Source of the DNA: Corallococcus sp. EGB
GTDB taxonomy: Bacteria; Myxococcota; Myxococcia; Myxococcales; Myxococcaceae
DNA length: 64,000 bases
Assembly (NCBI RefSeq): GCF_019968905.1
Contig: NZ_CP079946.1
Location: 1,612,001 to 1,676,000, forward strand
Reading direction: 5' to 3'
This document shows, in pieces, positions 27,146-35,151 of the stretch. The notes beneath the pieces were generated by a model. The model saw nothing but the letters and a program-made list of their open reading frames with translations. It did no database searches and was not told the origin of the DNA. Position numbers and translations under genes: made by a program. How positions within the stretch are numbered: position 1 is the stretch's first letter; the number at the start of each line of letters is the position of its first letter.

Positions 27146-29968
27146 TCAGGTGAGCGGCGTGTTGGAGTCCGGGGGCGGACGGGAGATCCACGCGGCGATG
27201 AACACGTCCAACTCGCCTCGCATCACGTCCTTCACGCGCGGAGTGCCAGCGCCCGTGCGCGGATCCTCCACGCGCGCGCCCCGGCCCAGGAAGTAGCGGC
27301 GGGCCTCGTCGGTGCTGGCGCCCTGCCCGGCGACGACTCGCGCGGCGATGCCCTTGAGCTCGTCCAGCTCCCCGGCGCCGATGAGCGTGAGCACGCGGCC
27401 CGTGGCTTCGTCCTTCGCGGTGACTTCGTTGCGCACGCGCTGGAGGTACTCGCCTTCGCGGCTCTTCACCGGACGGCCCTCCAGCACCAGCAGCTCCCGC
27501 TCCAGCTCCTCCAGCGGTCCGCCCCGGTGCACGCGCACGTACGCGCGCTGGCGCTTCTCGTCCTCCAGGCGGCGGTGCAGGCCCGCCTCGCCCGCGAGGA
27601 AGCCGTAGGCCCCGGGGCCGGCGATGCGCACCACCACGCGCGCGGGCTCCCCCGCCTCCGCGACGGCGGTGGCCTCGTAGCCCCGGCGCTGCGCCCAGCC
27701 CAGGTACATGGTGGCCAGCTCCTGCACCCACACGTCCTGCAGCTCCGACGTGTCGCTGGCGCAGATGTCCACCAGCGCCTCGTTGTCCAGCGGCGTGGCC
27801 CCGGAGGCATTCAGCGCCTCCGCCATCTGGACCTCGCGCGCGACCTCCTCCACCTGCTTCGCGGCGGAGCCGAGCTGCACCTCGTTCTTCGCCTCGCGCA
27901 CCAGCCGGCGTCCGAAGTTGCACGCGGCCTCCAGGCGGTCCAGCTCTCCCAGCTGCGCCTCCACCATGCGAAACGCGCGGAGGACCTCCGCCGCATGCTG
28001 CGGGTCGTCCCAGAGGTTGGGCGCCTGCGTCTCCGCGAGCAGCGCGGCGCGGCGCTCCTCCAGCTCCGGCCGTCCCGCGGACGCCGCGAGTGCGCGGGCG
28101 CGGCCCACCAGGCGGTCCATCTCAATCAGCAGCGACTTGCGGTCCAACCGGCGCTTCACCGCCGCGGCCTTCGGCGTGGGCAACAGCAGCTGTGCCGTCA
28201 CCTCGCGGGGGGGCGGCACGGGCTCCGCGACCGCGACCACGCGGCCTCCGGGACGGGCCTCCACGCGCACGGGCGTTCCCGGCGGCAGCGGCCTGCGGGC
28301 GATCTCCACCGCGAGCGCCGCGGTGAGCGTCTTCTCGATTTCACGCTGCAGGTAGCGCGCGCCGAACTGCGGCGAATAGCCGCGCTCCACCAGCCGGTCC
28401 ACCACCTCCGGCGTCACCTCCACGTCCAGGGCGCGGGCGCGGATGCCCTCGCGCTCCAGCACGCGACCTACCTCTCGCTGCGCAATCTTGCGGATGTCCA
28501 CGCGCGACAGCGGACGGAAGTGGCAGATGGCGTCGAAGCGGTTGAGGAACTCCGGACGGAAGGCCTCCGCGATGCGGCGGTCCACCTCCGACACCTGCTC
28601 CTCCGCGCGCTTGTGCGCGGCGAAGCCCATGCCCGCCTCGCGGTACACCTCCGAGCCCACGTTGGACGTGGCCACGATGAGCGTGTTGTTGCACGACACT
28701 GCTTCGCCCGCGCCGTTGACGAAGGTGCCCTCGTCGAACAGCTGCAGGAAGCGGTCGTGCACGCTGCGCGCGGCTTTCTCGAACTCGTCCAGCAGCAGCA
28801 CGGTGAACACCTTGCCGTCGAGCAGCGCGGACAGCTCCCCGCGCCGCGTCTCCATCGCGGGCGCCCACGACGCACCGAAGGGGACGCTCTCGTCGCCGTC
28901 GTTGGGGTAGTCCGCCATGTTGAGGCGCACCAGCCTGTCGGCGGAGCCGAAGAGGTACTCCGCCAGCAGCTTCGCCAGCTGCGTCTTGCCCACGCCCGTG
29001 GGCCCGGCGAAGAGGAACACTCCCAGCGGGCGGCGCGGGTCGTTGAGCCCCGCCTTGAGCAGCGCCACCGAACGCAGCACCGCGCCCACCGCGTCCGTCT
29101 GGCCGAGCAGCCGTTCCCCGAAGAAGCGCTCCGTCTCCTCCAGGTCCAGCGGCATCGCGTCGTCCACGACGAAGCGGGGCAGGCGCGTCGCGGCGCAGAA
29201 GCGGGTGAGCACGTCCTCCGGCCCCACGTGGTCGCGCGCCATGCCCGCGGCCTCCGCGGCCGTCTCCTTGAGCAGCTCGATGGCCTTGCGCGGCATGTGC
29301 TGCGCCAGCAGGAACTTCGCGGACAGGCGCAGCGCCAGGTCGCACGCGGCCGGGTCGATGGGCAGCCTCAGCGCTCGCTCCAGCTCCTCCGCCACGCGGC
29401 CGACGATCCAGCGCGCCTTCTCCAGCGGCGGCTCGTTCAGGGGCAGCAGGTGGAGCCGCTCGGCCAGGGCCTCGTCGGCGCGCAGCAGCTCCTGCACGCG
29501 CTTGGGTTCCGTTTCGAAGATGAAGCGCAGGCCGCCGGTGCGCAGCGCGCGCACGGCCACCGGCGCCAGGGGGCCGCCCAGGGCCACCGGCAGGTCGCGA
29601 ATGTAGACGATGGGGCAGGGGTGGCGGCCCAGGTGGATGAGCAGCTCCTCGAAGGACTCGGCCGCCTGGCGCTGGGTGCTGCGCGCCAGGATGTTCGCGA
29701 CCGACACCTCCACGAGCCGCGCCTGGGCCAGCTCCCCGTCCACGCGCCCCTCGGCGATGCGGCGGGCCACCTCCTGCACGAGCGCGCTCTTGCCCACGCC
29801 GGGCTCACCCGCCAGGAGCGGGTGCTTGCCTCCGCGCGCCAGGAGTCCCAGCACCTCCGTCACGGCGGTGTCCACGCCATGGGCGGCCGGCAGCTTGCCC
29901 TCCCGCGCCAGCGCGGTGAGGTCGCGGTCGATGAGCCGCTCCTGATCTTCGTTCTTCCTCGTCGCCAT
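27146..29968 (-). CDS. ClpB-like double AAA+ ATPase fused to a GGQ-less RF2 homologue
   Basis: A single 940-codon frame. There is no Clp N-domain. Ring 1 has Walker A GEPGVGKS (54-61) but a degenerate Walker B (IVYIRDL). Ring 2 has AGPTGVGKT (321-329), LLLDEFEKA with Asp394-Glu395, sensor VATSN and arginine finger in FRPEFLNRF (Arg477). Residues about 610-925 align with class I release factor RF2: a PCRF-type helical start, LQDVWVQELATMYLGWAQRRGYEA, GPGAYGFLAGEAGLHR and a tail EDPRTGAGTP ... GELDVFIAAW. The GGQ loop and the SPF codon-reading tripeptide are missing. It should bind ribosomes without hydrolysing peptidyl-tRNA while the ATPase pulls a partner; this role is inference. Confidence 0.8.
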   Translation of the reverse strand: MATRKNEDQERLIDRDLTALAREGKLPAAHGVDTAVTEVLGLLARGGKHPLLAGEPGVGKSALVQEVARRIAEGRVDGELAQARLVEVSVANILARSTQRQAAESFEELLIHLGRHPCPIVYIRDLPVALGGPLAPVAVRALRTGGLRFIFETEPKRVQELLRADEALAERLHLLPLNEPPLEKARWIVGRVAEELERALRLPIDPAACDLALRLSAKFLLAQHMPRKAIELLKETAAEAAGMARDHVGPEDVLTRFCAATRLPRFVVDDAMPLDLEETERFFGERLLGQTDAVGAVLRSVALLKAGLNDPRRPLGVFLFAGPTGVGKTQLAKLLAEYLFGSADRLVRLNMADYPNDGDESVPFGASWAPAMETRRGELSALLDGKVFTVLLLDEFEKAARSVHDRFLQLFDEGTFVNGAGEAVSCNNTLIVATSNVGSEVYREAGMGFAAHKRAEEQVSEVDRRIAEAFRPEFLNRFDAICHFRPLSRVDIRKIAQREVGRVLEREGIRARALDVEVTPEVVDRLVERGYSPQFGARYLQREIEKTLTAALAVEIARRPLPPGTPVRVEARPGGRVVAVAEPVPPPREVTAQLLLPTPKAAAVKRRLDRKSLLIEMDRLVGRARALAASAGRPELEERRAALLAETQAPNLWDDPQHAAEVLRAFRMVEAQLGELDRLEAACNFGRRLVREAKNEVQLGSAAKQVEEVAREVQMAEALNASGATPLDNEALVDICASDTSELQDVWVQELATMYLGWAQRRGYEATAVAEAGEPARVVVRIAGPGAYGFLAGEAGLHRRLEDEKRQRAYVRVHRGGPLEELERELLVLEGRPVKSREGEYLQRVRNEVTAKDEATGRVLTLIGAGELDELKGIAARVVAGQGASTDEARRYFLGRGARVEDPRTGAGTPRVKDVMRGELDVFIAAWISRPPPDSNTPLT

Positions 29969-30029
29969 GGTGTGGTCCGGAACGCCCCCTCGACGTGCGG
30001 CACTCTAACCGTTGCTGCGCGGAAGCGAA

Positions 30030-30056
30030 GTCCCGGCCCGCCTCGTGGGTCGGGAC
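30030..30056 (-). terminator. Hairpin just after the HNH gene
   Basis: GTCCCG (30030-30035) and CGGGAC (30051-30056) enclose an inner CCC/GGG pair, giving a stem of about 9-10 pairs with a 7-base loop, 2 bases beyond the HNH stop codon. Downstream on the minus strand the sequence is only moderately T-rich (TTCGCTTCC), so it may be a weak terminator before the AAA+ gene. Confidence 0.4.
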
Positions 30057-30057
30057 C

Positions 30058-30600
30058 CTATGCTTCCAGCTCCGTGTGCCAGTAGGCCACGTCCCTCAGG
30101 AACTTGCGCCAGGACAGGGGCAGGCCCTTCTCCACGAGGAACGACACGACCAGTGCGTCCGGCAGCCGCTTCGGCTTCGCGGGCACGGTGCGCAGCGTCA
30201 TCCGCGCCTGCGCCGGGGTGCGGTTGCCCTTCTTCTGGTTGCAGGGCACGCAGGCGATGACGATGTTCTCCCAGCTCGTGCGGCCGCCCTGCGCGCGCGG
30301 CAGCACGTGGTCGTACGTGGCCTCCGGGCGGGTCACCTTGCGGCCGCAGTACTGGCAGCGGCACTGGTCGCGCTGGTAGACGTTCTCCCGGCTGAAGCGC
30401 ACGCCGCGCGGGCCCTTCCAGAGGGCGCGCACGAAGCGGATGACGGACGGCATGCGCAGCTCCACCGTCACCGAGCGGATGACGCGGTCCTCGTACTCCT
30501 CGACGACCTCCACCTTGCCCTGGACCAGCAGCATGACGGCGCGTTGCCACGGGATGCGTGCGACGGGTTCATAGGACTGGCTCAACACCAGCGTTTCCAT
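30058..30600 (-). CDS. HNH endonuclease
   Basis: The 180-residue protein has a complete zinc-HNH fold: CRCQYCGRKV (CxxC at 82-85), YDHVLPRAQGG (Asp97-His98), NIVIACVPCNQKKGN (Asn112, CxxC at 117-120, Asn121). About 75 residues precede the nuclease and begin METLVLSQSYEPVARIPWQRA, a block shared by a widespread stand-alone HNH family with no firm function. No restriction partner is nearby. Its ATG lies 25 bases after a tRNA-like element, and the AAA+/RF2 fusion follows 89 bp downstream on the same strand. Confidence 0.85.
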   Translation of the reverse strand: METLVLSQSYEPVARIPWQRAVMLLVQGKVEVVEEYEDRVIRSVTVELRMPSVIRFVRALWKGPRGVRFSRENVYQRDQCRCQYCGRKVTRPEATYDHVLPRAQGGRTSWENIVIACVPCNQKKGNRTPAQARMTLRTVPAKPKRLPDALVVSFLVEKGLPLSWRKFLRDVAYWHTELEA

Positions 30601-30624
30601 GACACGGGGCCTTTCGGGCGGGAC

Positions 30625-30691
30625 AGGCCGCCAGGGAGTCGAACCCTGCTCGCCCGGATTTGGAGTCCAGGCGGCACCCGGTGCGCGGCCT
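30625..30691 (-). tRNA. tRNA-Trp(CCA)-like element with truncated D-arm
   Basis: Read on the minus strand, AGGCCGC and GCGGCCT form a perfect 7-bp acceptor stem. The anticodon arm is CTGGA-CTCCAAA-TCCGG with anticodon CCA and the canonical U33, and the variable loop is 5 bases. The T-arm is CAGGG-TTCGACT-CCCTG, fully paired with a consensus T-loop. The base after the acceptor is G, as in Trp tRNAs. The D-arm region is only 14 bases instead of about 19-21 and lacks U8, leaving at best a 4-bp mini-hairpin. CCA is not encoded. It is a decaying Trp tRNA gene or a tRNA-like RNA. Confidence 0.5.
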
Positions 30692-30707
30692 TCGTGGGTG
30701 AGGGAGT

Positions 30708-30773
30708 GGGGACGCCGGGAGTCGAACCCAGCGGGCTTCCGAGGGCTCCGGCTCTACAGGCCAGCGCGTCTCC
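30708..30773 (-). pseudogene. Second tRNA-like element, degenerate anticodon arm
   Basis: On the minus strand GGAGACG pairs 6 of 7 with CGTCCCC. The T-arm CTGGG-TTCGACT-CCCGG is paired with a consensus loop, and a D-arm-like GCTG...GAGC is present. The middle is about 4-5 bases too short and no 5-bp anticodon stem forms. A CTCGGAA heptamer resembles an anticodon loop (CGG, Pro) but its flanks do not pair. It lies 16 bases from the first element and has nearly the same length. Confidence 0.4.
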
Positions 30774-30821
30774 GTAACGCTCTATGTCCGCGGAAGGAGA
30801 GCGGGAGTCCGGACGTGAAGA

Positions 30822-30852
30822 AGGCCGGGTCCCCGTGTCGGGAGCCCGGCCT
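30822..30852. other. Strong stem-loop in the gap upstream of the tRNA-like pair
   Basis: AGGCCGGG (30822-30829) and CCCGGCCT (30845-30852) are perfect 8-bp arms, and CCCG/CGGG pair inside. Read on the minus strand TTCTTC follows, so it could end a transcript coming from the right. The rest of the gene-free stretch 30774-31132 shows only one other feature, an AGTCCT...AGGACT repeat at about 31092-31124 before the oxidoreductase start. I see no convincing ORF. Confidence 0.35.
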
Positions 30853-31132
30853 CCAGGGCCACGCCGCGTCAGGGACGGAGCAGGGCGCCTTCAGGAGCCG
30901 GGCGAGGCGAGGCGATAGGACGCGAAGTCCCGCCAGCGGCACGTGGAAGAAGCGGTCACCGGGCTGGGACGCGAGGCCGCGTCGATGCCGTGACCGGAAG
31001 GATTCAGGTGCTTGAGGTTCATCGGGGCCTGCTTCGTCGCCTGGCGCATCGGGACCGCTCCTTTCGCCACCAGCGACGGCGGCGGAAATTCAGTCCTGAC
31101 AGGCAGGTAGGCAGGCCGTTAGGACTCCGCGC

Positions 31133-32104
31133 ATGAAAGCCATCCGCTACCACCAGTTGGGAGGACCGGAGGTCCTGCGTTGGGAGGAGGCGCCGGAGCC
31201 CGTGCCCGGGCCGGGCCAGGTCCTTCTGCGAGTCCATGCCGCGGGCGTGAACTTCGCGGACACCGAGCGCCGCCGCGGGCTGTACGACGCCCAGGTACCC
31301 CTGCCGCGCATCCTGGGCAGCGAGGCCGCGGGCGTGGTGCGCGCGGTGGGACCCGGCGTGGACACGTCCTGGGTGGGCCGCCGCGTCGTCGCCTTGACGA
31401 AGGAGGCCTACGCGGAGGCCGCGCTCGCGCCGGTGGAGGAGCTGCTGGTGCTGCCGCCAGAGGTGTCCTTCGAGGAGGCCGCCGCGCTGCTGGTGCAGGG
31501 GCTGACGGCGTACCACGTGGTGCACACCGTGGGGCGCGTGGCGGCGGGGCAGACGGTGCTCGTCCACGCGGCGGCCGGAGGCGTGGGGCTGCTCGCGGTG
31601 CAGCTGGCGAAGGCGGCGGGCGCGCGGGTCATCGGCACGGTGTCGGGCGAGGCGAAGGCGAAGCTGGCGCGCGACGTGGGCGCGGACGCCGTCATCCGCT
31701 ACGACCAGGAGGACGTCGCGGCGAGCGTGCGCGAGCTGACGCAGGGGCGCGGCGTGGAGCGGGTGCTGGACTCGGTGGGCGCGAGCACGTGGCAGGCCAG
31801 CGTGGATGCGCTGGCGCCCTTCGGACATCTGGTGAGCTACGGCAACGCCAGCGGCCATCCGCCGCCCGTGGAGGTGGAGTCCCTCTACGCGAAGTCGCTC
31901 ACAGTGGGCGCCTACTGGCTGCGCACCCCCACGCCCCCGGAGGTTCAGCGCAAGGCGCGCGAGGCCCTGCTGGCGGAGGTCGTGGCGAAGCGCCTGCGCC
32001 TCGTGGTGGGCCTGACGCTGCCGCTGTCCCGCGCGGAAGAAGCCCACCGCCAGCTGGAAGGGAGGAACACGGTGGGCAAGGTCGTGCTGGTCGCCGAGGA
32101 CTGA
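31133..32104 (+). CDS. NADPH:quinone oxidoreductase (zinc-free MDR family)
   Basis: The 323-residue medium-chain reductase starts MKAIRYHQLGGPEVLRWEE, typical of quinone oxidoreductases. The GroES-like half has GVNFADTERRRGLY and ILGSEAAGVV. The Rossmann half has LVHAAAGGVGLLAVQLAKAAGARVIGT, the NADPH-binding glycine motif. Catalytic zinc cysteines are absent. It reduces quinones or enones; the physiological substrate is unknown. It converges on the MFS gene, with only 6 bp between them. Confidence 0.88.
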   Translation: MKAIRYHQLGGPEVLRWEEAPEPVPGPGQVLLRVHAAGVNFADTERRRGLYDAQVPLPRILGSEAAGVVRAVGPGVDTSWVGRRVVALTKEAYAEAALAPVEELLVLPPEVSFEEAAALLVQGLTAYHVVHTVGRVAAGQTVLVHAAAGGVGLLAVQLAKAAGARVIGTVSGEAKAKLARDVGADAVIRYDQEDVAASVRELTQGRGVERVLDSVGASTWQASVDALAPFGHLVSYGNASGHPPPVEVESLYAKSLTVGAYWLRTPTPPEVQRKAREALLAEVVAKRLRLVVGLTLPLSRAEEAHRQLEGRNTVGKVVLVAED

Positions 32105-32110
32105 AGTCTT

Positions 32111-33388
32111 TCAGTGCGCCGCGGGCGCGCCCGCCACCGGCGGTGACGCAGCGGCGCCACGCCCGATGCGCAGCACCACTCCCGCCGCCGCGAGGCAGAT
32201 GACGCCCGCGACGACCCAGGCGGGCGTGTACGTCTCCAGCGACGTGCGGATGACGCCCGCGCCCAGCGCGCCCAGGCCCGCGCCCACCTGGTGCGCGGCC
32301 ACCACCCAGCCGAAGGCGATGGGCCCGTCTTCCGCGCCCACCGTCTGCGTCGTCAGACGCACCGTCGGAGGTACCGTGGCGATCCAATCCAGGCCGTAGA
32401 ACACCGCGAACAGCGGCAGGCCGAAGAGGGACAGCTCGAAGGCGCTCGGCAGGTAGAGCAGCGCCAGCCCCCGCAGGCCGTAGTACCAGAACAGCAGCCA
32501 GCGGTTGTCGAAGCGGTCCGACATCCAGCCGCTCGCCGTCGTGCCCACCAGGTCGAAGATGCCCATCAGCGCGAGCAGCCCCGCCGCGCGAACCTCCGGG
32601 ATGCCGTGGTCCATGCACGCCGGAATCAGGTGTGTGCCCACCAACCCGTTCGTCGTGGCGCCGCAGATGAAGAAGCTCCCCGCCAGCAGCCAGAAGTCCC
32701 GCTTGCGCGAGGCCCGCCCCAGCGCCCCCAGCGCGTTGGCGAGCGGGTTGACGCTGGGGGCCTTCACCTCTTCCTCCTCCGGTGCGGCGCCATAGGGCTT
32801 GAGCCCCATGTCCGAGGGCCGGTCCCGCACGAGCCACGCCACCAGCGGAATCACACACGCCACGATGCCCGCCACGGTGAAGGACACGATGCGCCAGCCG
32901 TGGTGCTCCACCAGCATCGCGAGCAGCGGCAGGAATACCAGCTGCCCCGTGGCCGTGCTCGCGGTCAGCACGCCCATCACCAGCCCGCGCCGGGCGACGA
33001 ACCAGCGCTGCACCACCGTGGCGCCCAGCACCATCGCCGTCGTCCCCGTGCCCAGCCCCACCAGCACGCCCCAGAAGAGCAGCAGTTGCCACGGCGCATG
33101 GATGAAGTTCGTCAGCGCCACGCCCGTCGCGATGATGCCCAGGGACACGAGCGTGGTGCGCCGGATGCCGAACTTCTGCATCAGCGCCGCGGCGAACGGC
33201 CCCACGAGCCCGTAGAGCACCAGGTTCACCGACACGGCCGAGGAGACGAGGGCCCGGCTCCAGCCGAACTCCCGCTCCAGGGGAACGATGAAGACGCTCG
33301 GCGTCGCCCGCACGCCCGCCGCGCAGAGGAGCACCACGAAGATGGCCGCCGCCATCACCCAGGCATAGTGGATCCGATGGGGCTTCAT
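32111..33388 (-). CDS. MFS transporter (oxalate/formate antiporter-like)
   Basis: A 425-residue integral membrane protein with about twelve hydrophobic segments. The first is YAWVMAAAIFVVLLCAAG, and the loop 2-3 motif is FGIRRTTLVSLG. A cytosolic linker (about 205-235) is rich in Glu. The N-terminal HYAWVM...FSV-like start and REFGWSRALVSSA resemble the oxalate/formate and monocarboxylate groups. The substrate is not deducible. It is divergent from a MarR regulator 55 bp away, which probably controls it. Confidence 0.85.
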   Translation of the reverse strand: MKPHRIHYAWVMAAAIFVVLLCAAGVRATPSVFIVPLEREFGWSRALVSSAVSVNLVLYGLVGPFAAALMQKFGIRRTTLVSLGIIATGVALTNFIHAPWQLLLFWGVLVGLGTGTTAMVLGATVVQRWFVARRGLVMGVLTASTATGQLVFLPLLAMLVEHHGWRIVSFTVAGIVACVIPLVAWLVRDRPSDMGLKPYGAAPEEEEVKAPSVNPLANALGALGRASRKRDFWLLAGSFFICGATTNGLVGTHLIPACMDHGIPEVRAAGLLALMGIFDLVGTTASGWMSDRFDNRWLLFWYYGLRGLALLYLPSAFELSLFGLPLFAVFYGLDWIATVPPTVRLTTQTVGAEDGPIAFGWVVAAHQVGAGLGALGAGVIRTSLETYTPAWVVAGVICLAAAGVVLRIGRGAAASPPVAGAPAAH

Positions 33389-33401
33389 GACCGGTGCCTC
33401 C

Positions 33402-33432
33402 TTGAAGCGGGCCTGTCCGGCCCACGTATACT
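33402..33432 (+). promoter_or_regulatory. Putative MarR promoter with dyad between -35 and -10
   Basis: TTGAAG (33402-33407) and TATACT (33427-33432) are 19 bases apart, and GGGCC-TGTCC-GGCCC (33409-33423) is an inverted repeat in the spacer. It lies in the 55-bp intergenic region shared with the MFS gene. Autoregulation by the MarR protein is a reasonable but unproven reading. Confidence 0.35.
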
Positions 33433-33443
33433 TCCTGGCAGCG

Positions 33444-33941
33444 ATGTCTCCAGACGACCCTCAGCGCACCCTCTGCAACTGCCTGGCGCTGCGACAGGCC
33501 AGCCGGCACGTCACGCAGTTCTATGATCAGGTGCTCGCGCCCAGCGGCATCCGGACGACGCAGTACTCCATCCTCCACCGCGTCCTGTCCCAGGGCCCGC
33601 TGACCGTGAACGCGCTGGCGGAGCAGCTCGTGATGGACCCCTCCACGCTCACCCACAACCTCCGGCCCCTGTTGAAGGACGGTTTCGTGGTGCTGGAGGT
33701 GGGGCGCACGGACCGGCGCCAGCGCGCCGTCGCCATCACCCCGGAAGGGCAGGGCGTCTACCGCAAGGCCCGGCCCCTGTGGCTGCGCGCCCAGGCGGAC
33801 TTCGAGCGCGCCGTGGGGGACTCGCAGGCCTCCGCGCTGCGCGACCTGCTGGCCGCCGTCGCCCGGACGGGCCTGGGCGATGCCGTGGAGGAGGTGGAAG
33901 CGCCTCCCACTCCCAAGCGCGCGCCCCGGCGCGGCGGCTGA
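33444..33941 (+). CDS. MarR family transcriptional regulator
   Basis: The 165-residue winged-helix protein shows the MarR pattern: LRQASRHVTQFYDQVLAPSGI, TQYSILHRVLSQG, VNALAEQLVMDPSTLTHNLRPL (recognition helix) and VGRTDRRQRAVAITPEG (wing). An early Cys pair, CNCLAL, is present; Cys-containing N-termini occur in redox-responsive MarR proteins, though this is not proof. The start at 33444 is preferred because the TATACT box precedes it and the extension to 33387 would overlap the MFS start. Confidence 0.85.
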   Translation: MSPDDPQRTLCNCLALRQASRHVTQFYDQVLAPSGIRTTQYSILHRVLSQGPLTVNALAEQLVMDPSTLTHNLRPLLKDGFVVLEVGRTDRRQRAVAITPEGQGVYRKARPLWLRAQADFERAVGDSQASALRDLLAAVARTGLGDAVEEVEAPPTPKRAPRRGG

Positions 33942-33956
33942 GCGCATCCCCACGAC

Positions 33957-35108
33957 TCACCCCTCCTCGAGGAACTTGAGGAACGCGGCGACCTGCTCCG
34001 CCCACAGCTCCGGGTGCGCCTGGGTGAAGTGGCCGAAGGACTTCGCGTGGCCCTCCTGCACCACGAAGCGGCCGCGCTCCACCCGGGGCATCAGCGCCTC
34101 CAGCGTGCGCAGGGAGATGGGGTTGAACTCGTCATCGGAGAAGTTGAGCGCGAACACGCGGGCCTGGATGTCCCCGAGCGAGCCCTCCGGGTCGTAGTCC
34201 CGAGAGGACTCCAGCGCGTACAGCATGTCATTGGCGTCCATGCCCGCCGCCTGCGCCCGCGCGGTCGCGATGAAGGCGTCCGCTGCCCTGGCGTCCGGCA
34301 GCGTGGCCTGCAGGTGAGGCACGCCGTCCAGCATCATCCGGAAGACGGGGAACGCCTCCACCCAGCCCCGGGGCTGCGCGGTGTAGAGGCCGCCCTTCCA
34401 CTCCGGGTCGCCGCGAATCTGTCCCGCGACGAAGCGGCGCCACAGCAGGTTGCGCCCGGCGATGCGAGTCGGCAGGGACACGATGGGCATCACGCCCTCC
34501 ACCGCGTCCGGGTACAGCTCGCTCCACTGCCACGCGTTCATGCCACCCATGGACAAGCCCACGATGGCGTGCAGGCGGCGGATGCCCAGCGTCTGGGTGA
34601 CGAGCAGGTGCTGGAGCTCCACCATGTCCCGGTAGCCATAGGCCGGGAACTTCGTGCGCAGGCCGTCGCTCGGCTTGCTGGAGCGGCCATGGCCCACGCT
34701 GTCCGGGAAGATGAGGAAGTACTTCGTCGCGTCCAGCGGACGGCCTGGCGCGAACAGCGCGTCCTGGAAGGGCTGGCCGCGGAGCACCTCGCCGCTCGCG
34801 CTCGTCCAGTGCAGGAGCAGCACCGCGTTCGTCACCGCGCCGGAGGCGTCCCGGCGCGGCGTGCCCAGCGTCGCATAGTGGATGCGCACTTCCGGCAGCA
34901 CCGTGCCGTCCTGGAAGCGGTGGCCGGTGAAGACCGCGTCCGCCTCCCGGGCCGCGAGCGCGGCGGACGCCAACGCGGGGGGCTCCACCGGCGCTGCTAC
35001 CGGAGCCGAGTCGTTCCCGGAGCGCGCGGTGGCGCACCCCAGGGACGAGGCCCCCAGACCCAACAACATGGACAGCAGGAGCGATGCCCGGCGCGGTGAA
35101 GTCATCAC
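33957..35108 (-). CDS. Alpha/beta-hydrolase lipoprotein (homoserine acetyltransferase-like)
   Basis: A 383-residue exported protein with lipobox LGCA (Cys about 25). The fold matches the MetX-like alpha/beta hydrolases: HYATLGTPRRD, LLLHWTSASGE, SVGHGRSSKPSDG, and nucleophile elbow GLSMGGMNAWQWSE. The Asp and His lie in NFSDDEFNP and EGHAKSFGHFTQ. A lipid-anchored periplasmic form argues against methionine synthesis and for an esterase or acyltransferase. It shares a strand with the S9 peptidase 43 bp upstream. Confidence 0.8.
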   Translation of the reverse strand: MMTSPRRASLLLSMLLGLGASSLGCATARSGNDSAPVAAPVEPPALASAALAAREADAVFTGHRFQDGTVLPEVRIHYATLGTPRRDASGAVTNAVLLLHWTSASGEVLRGQPFQDALFAPGRPLDATKYFLIFPDSVGHGRSSKPSDGLRTKFPAYGYRDMVELQHLLVTQTLGIRRLHAIVGLSMGGMNAWQWSELYPDAVEGVMPIVSLPTRIAGRNLLWRRFVAGQIRGDPEWKGGLYTAQPRGWVEAFPVFRMMLDGVPHLQATLPDARAADAFIATARAQAAGMDANDMLYALESSRDYDPEGSLGDIQARVFALNFSDDEFNPISLRTLEALMPRVERGRFVVQEGHAKSFGHFTQAHPELWAEQVAAFLKFLEEG

Positions 35109-35151
35109 GCCGGGAGAAATACCTGCATGTGCAGGTACTGTAAAGCGGCCC

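Noticed and set aside
30754-30942. 62-codon minus-strand frame in the 30.6-31.1 kb gap
   Set aside because: It overlaps the second tRNA-like element, has no ribosome site and no recognisable sequence.
32100-32115. ACTGAA-GTCT-TTCAGT hairpin over the stops of the oxidoreductase and MFS genes
   Set aside because: Only 6 bp and AT-poor in T tract; too weak to list as a terminator.
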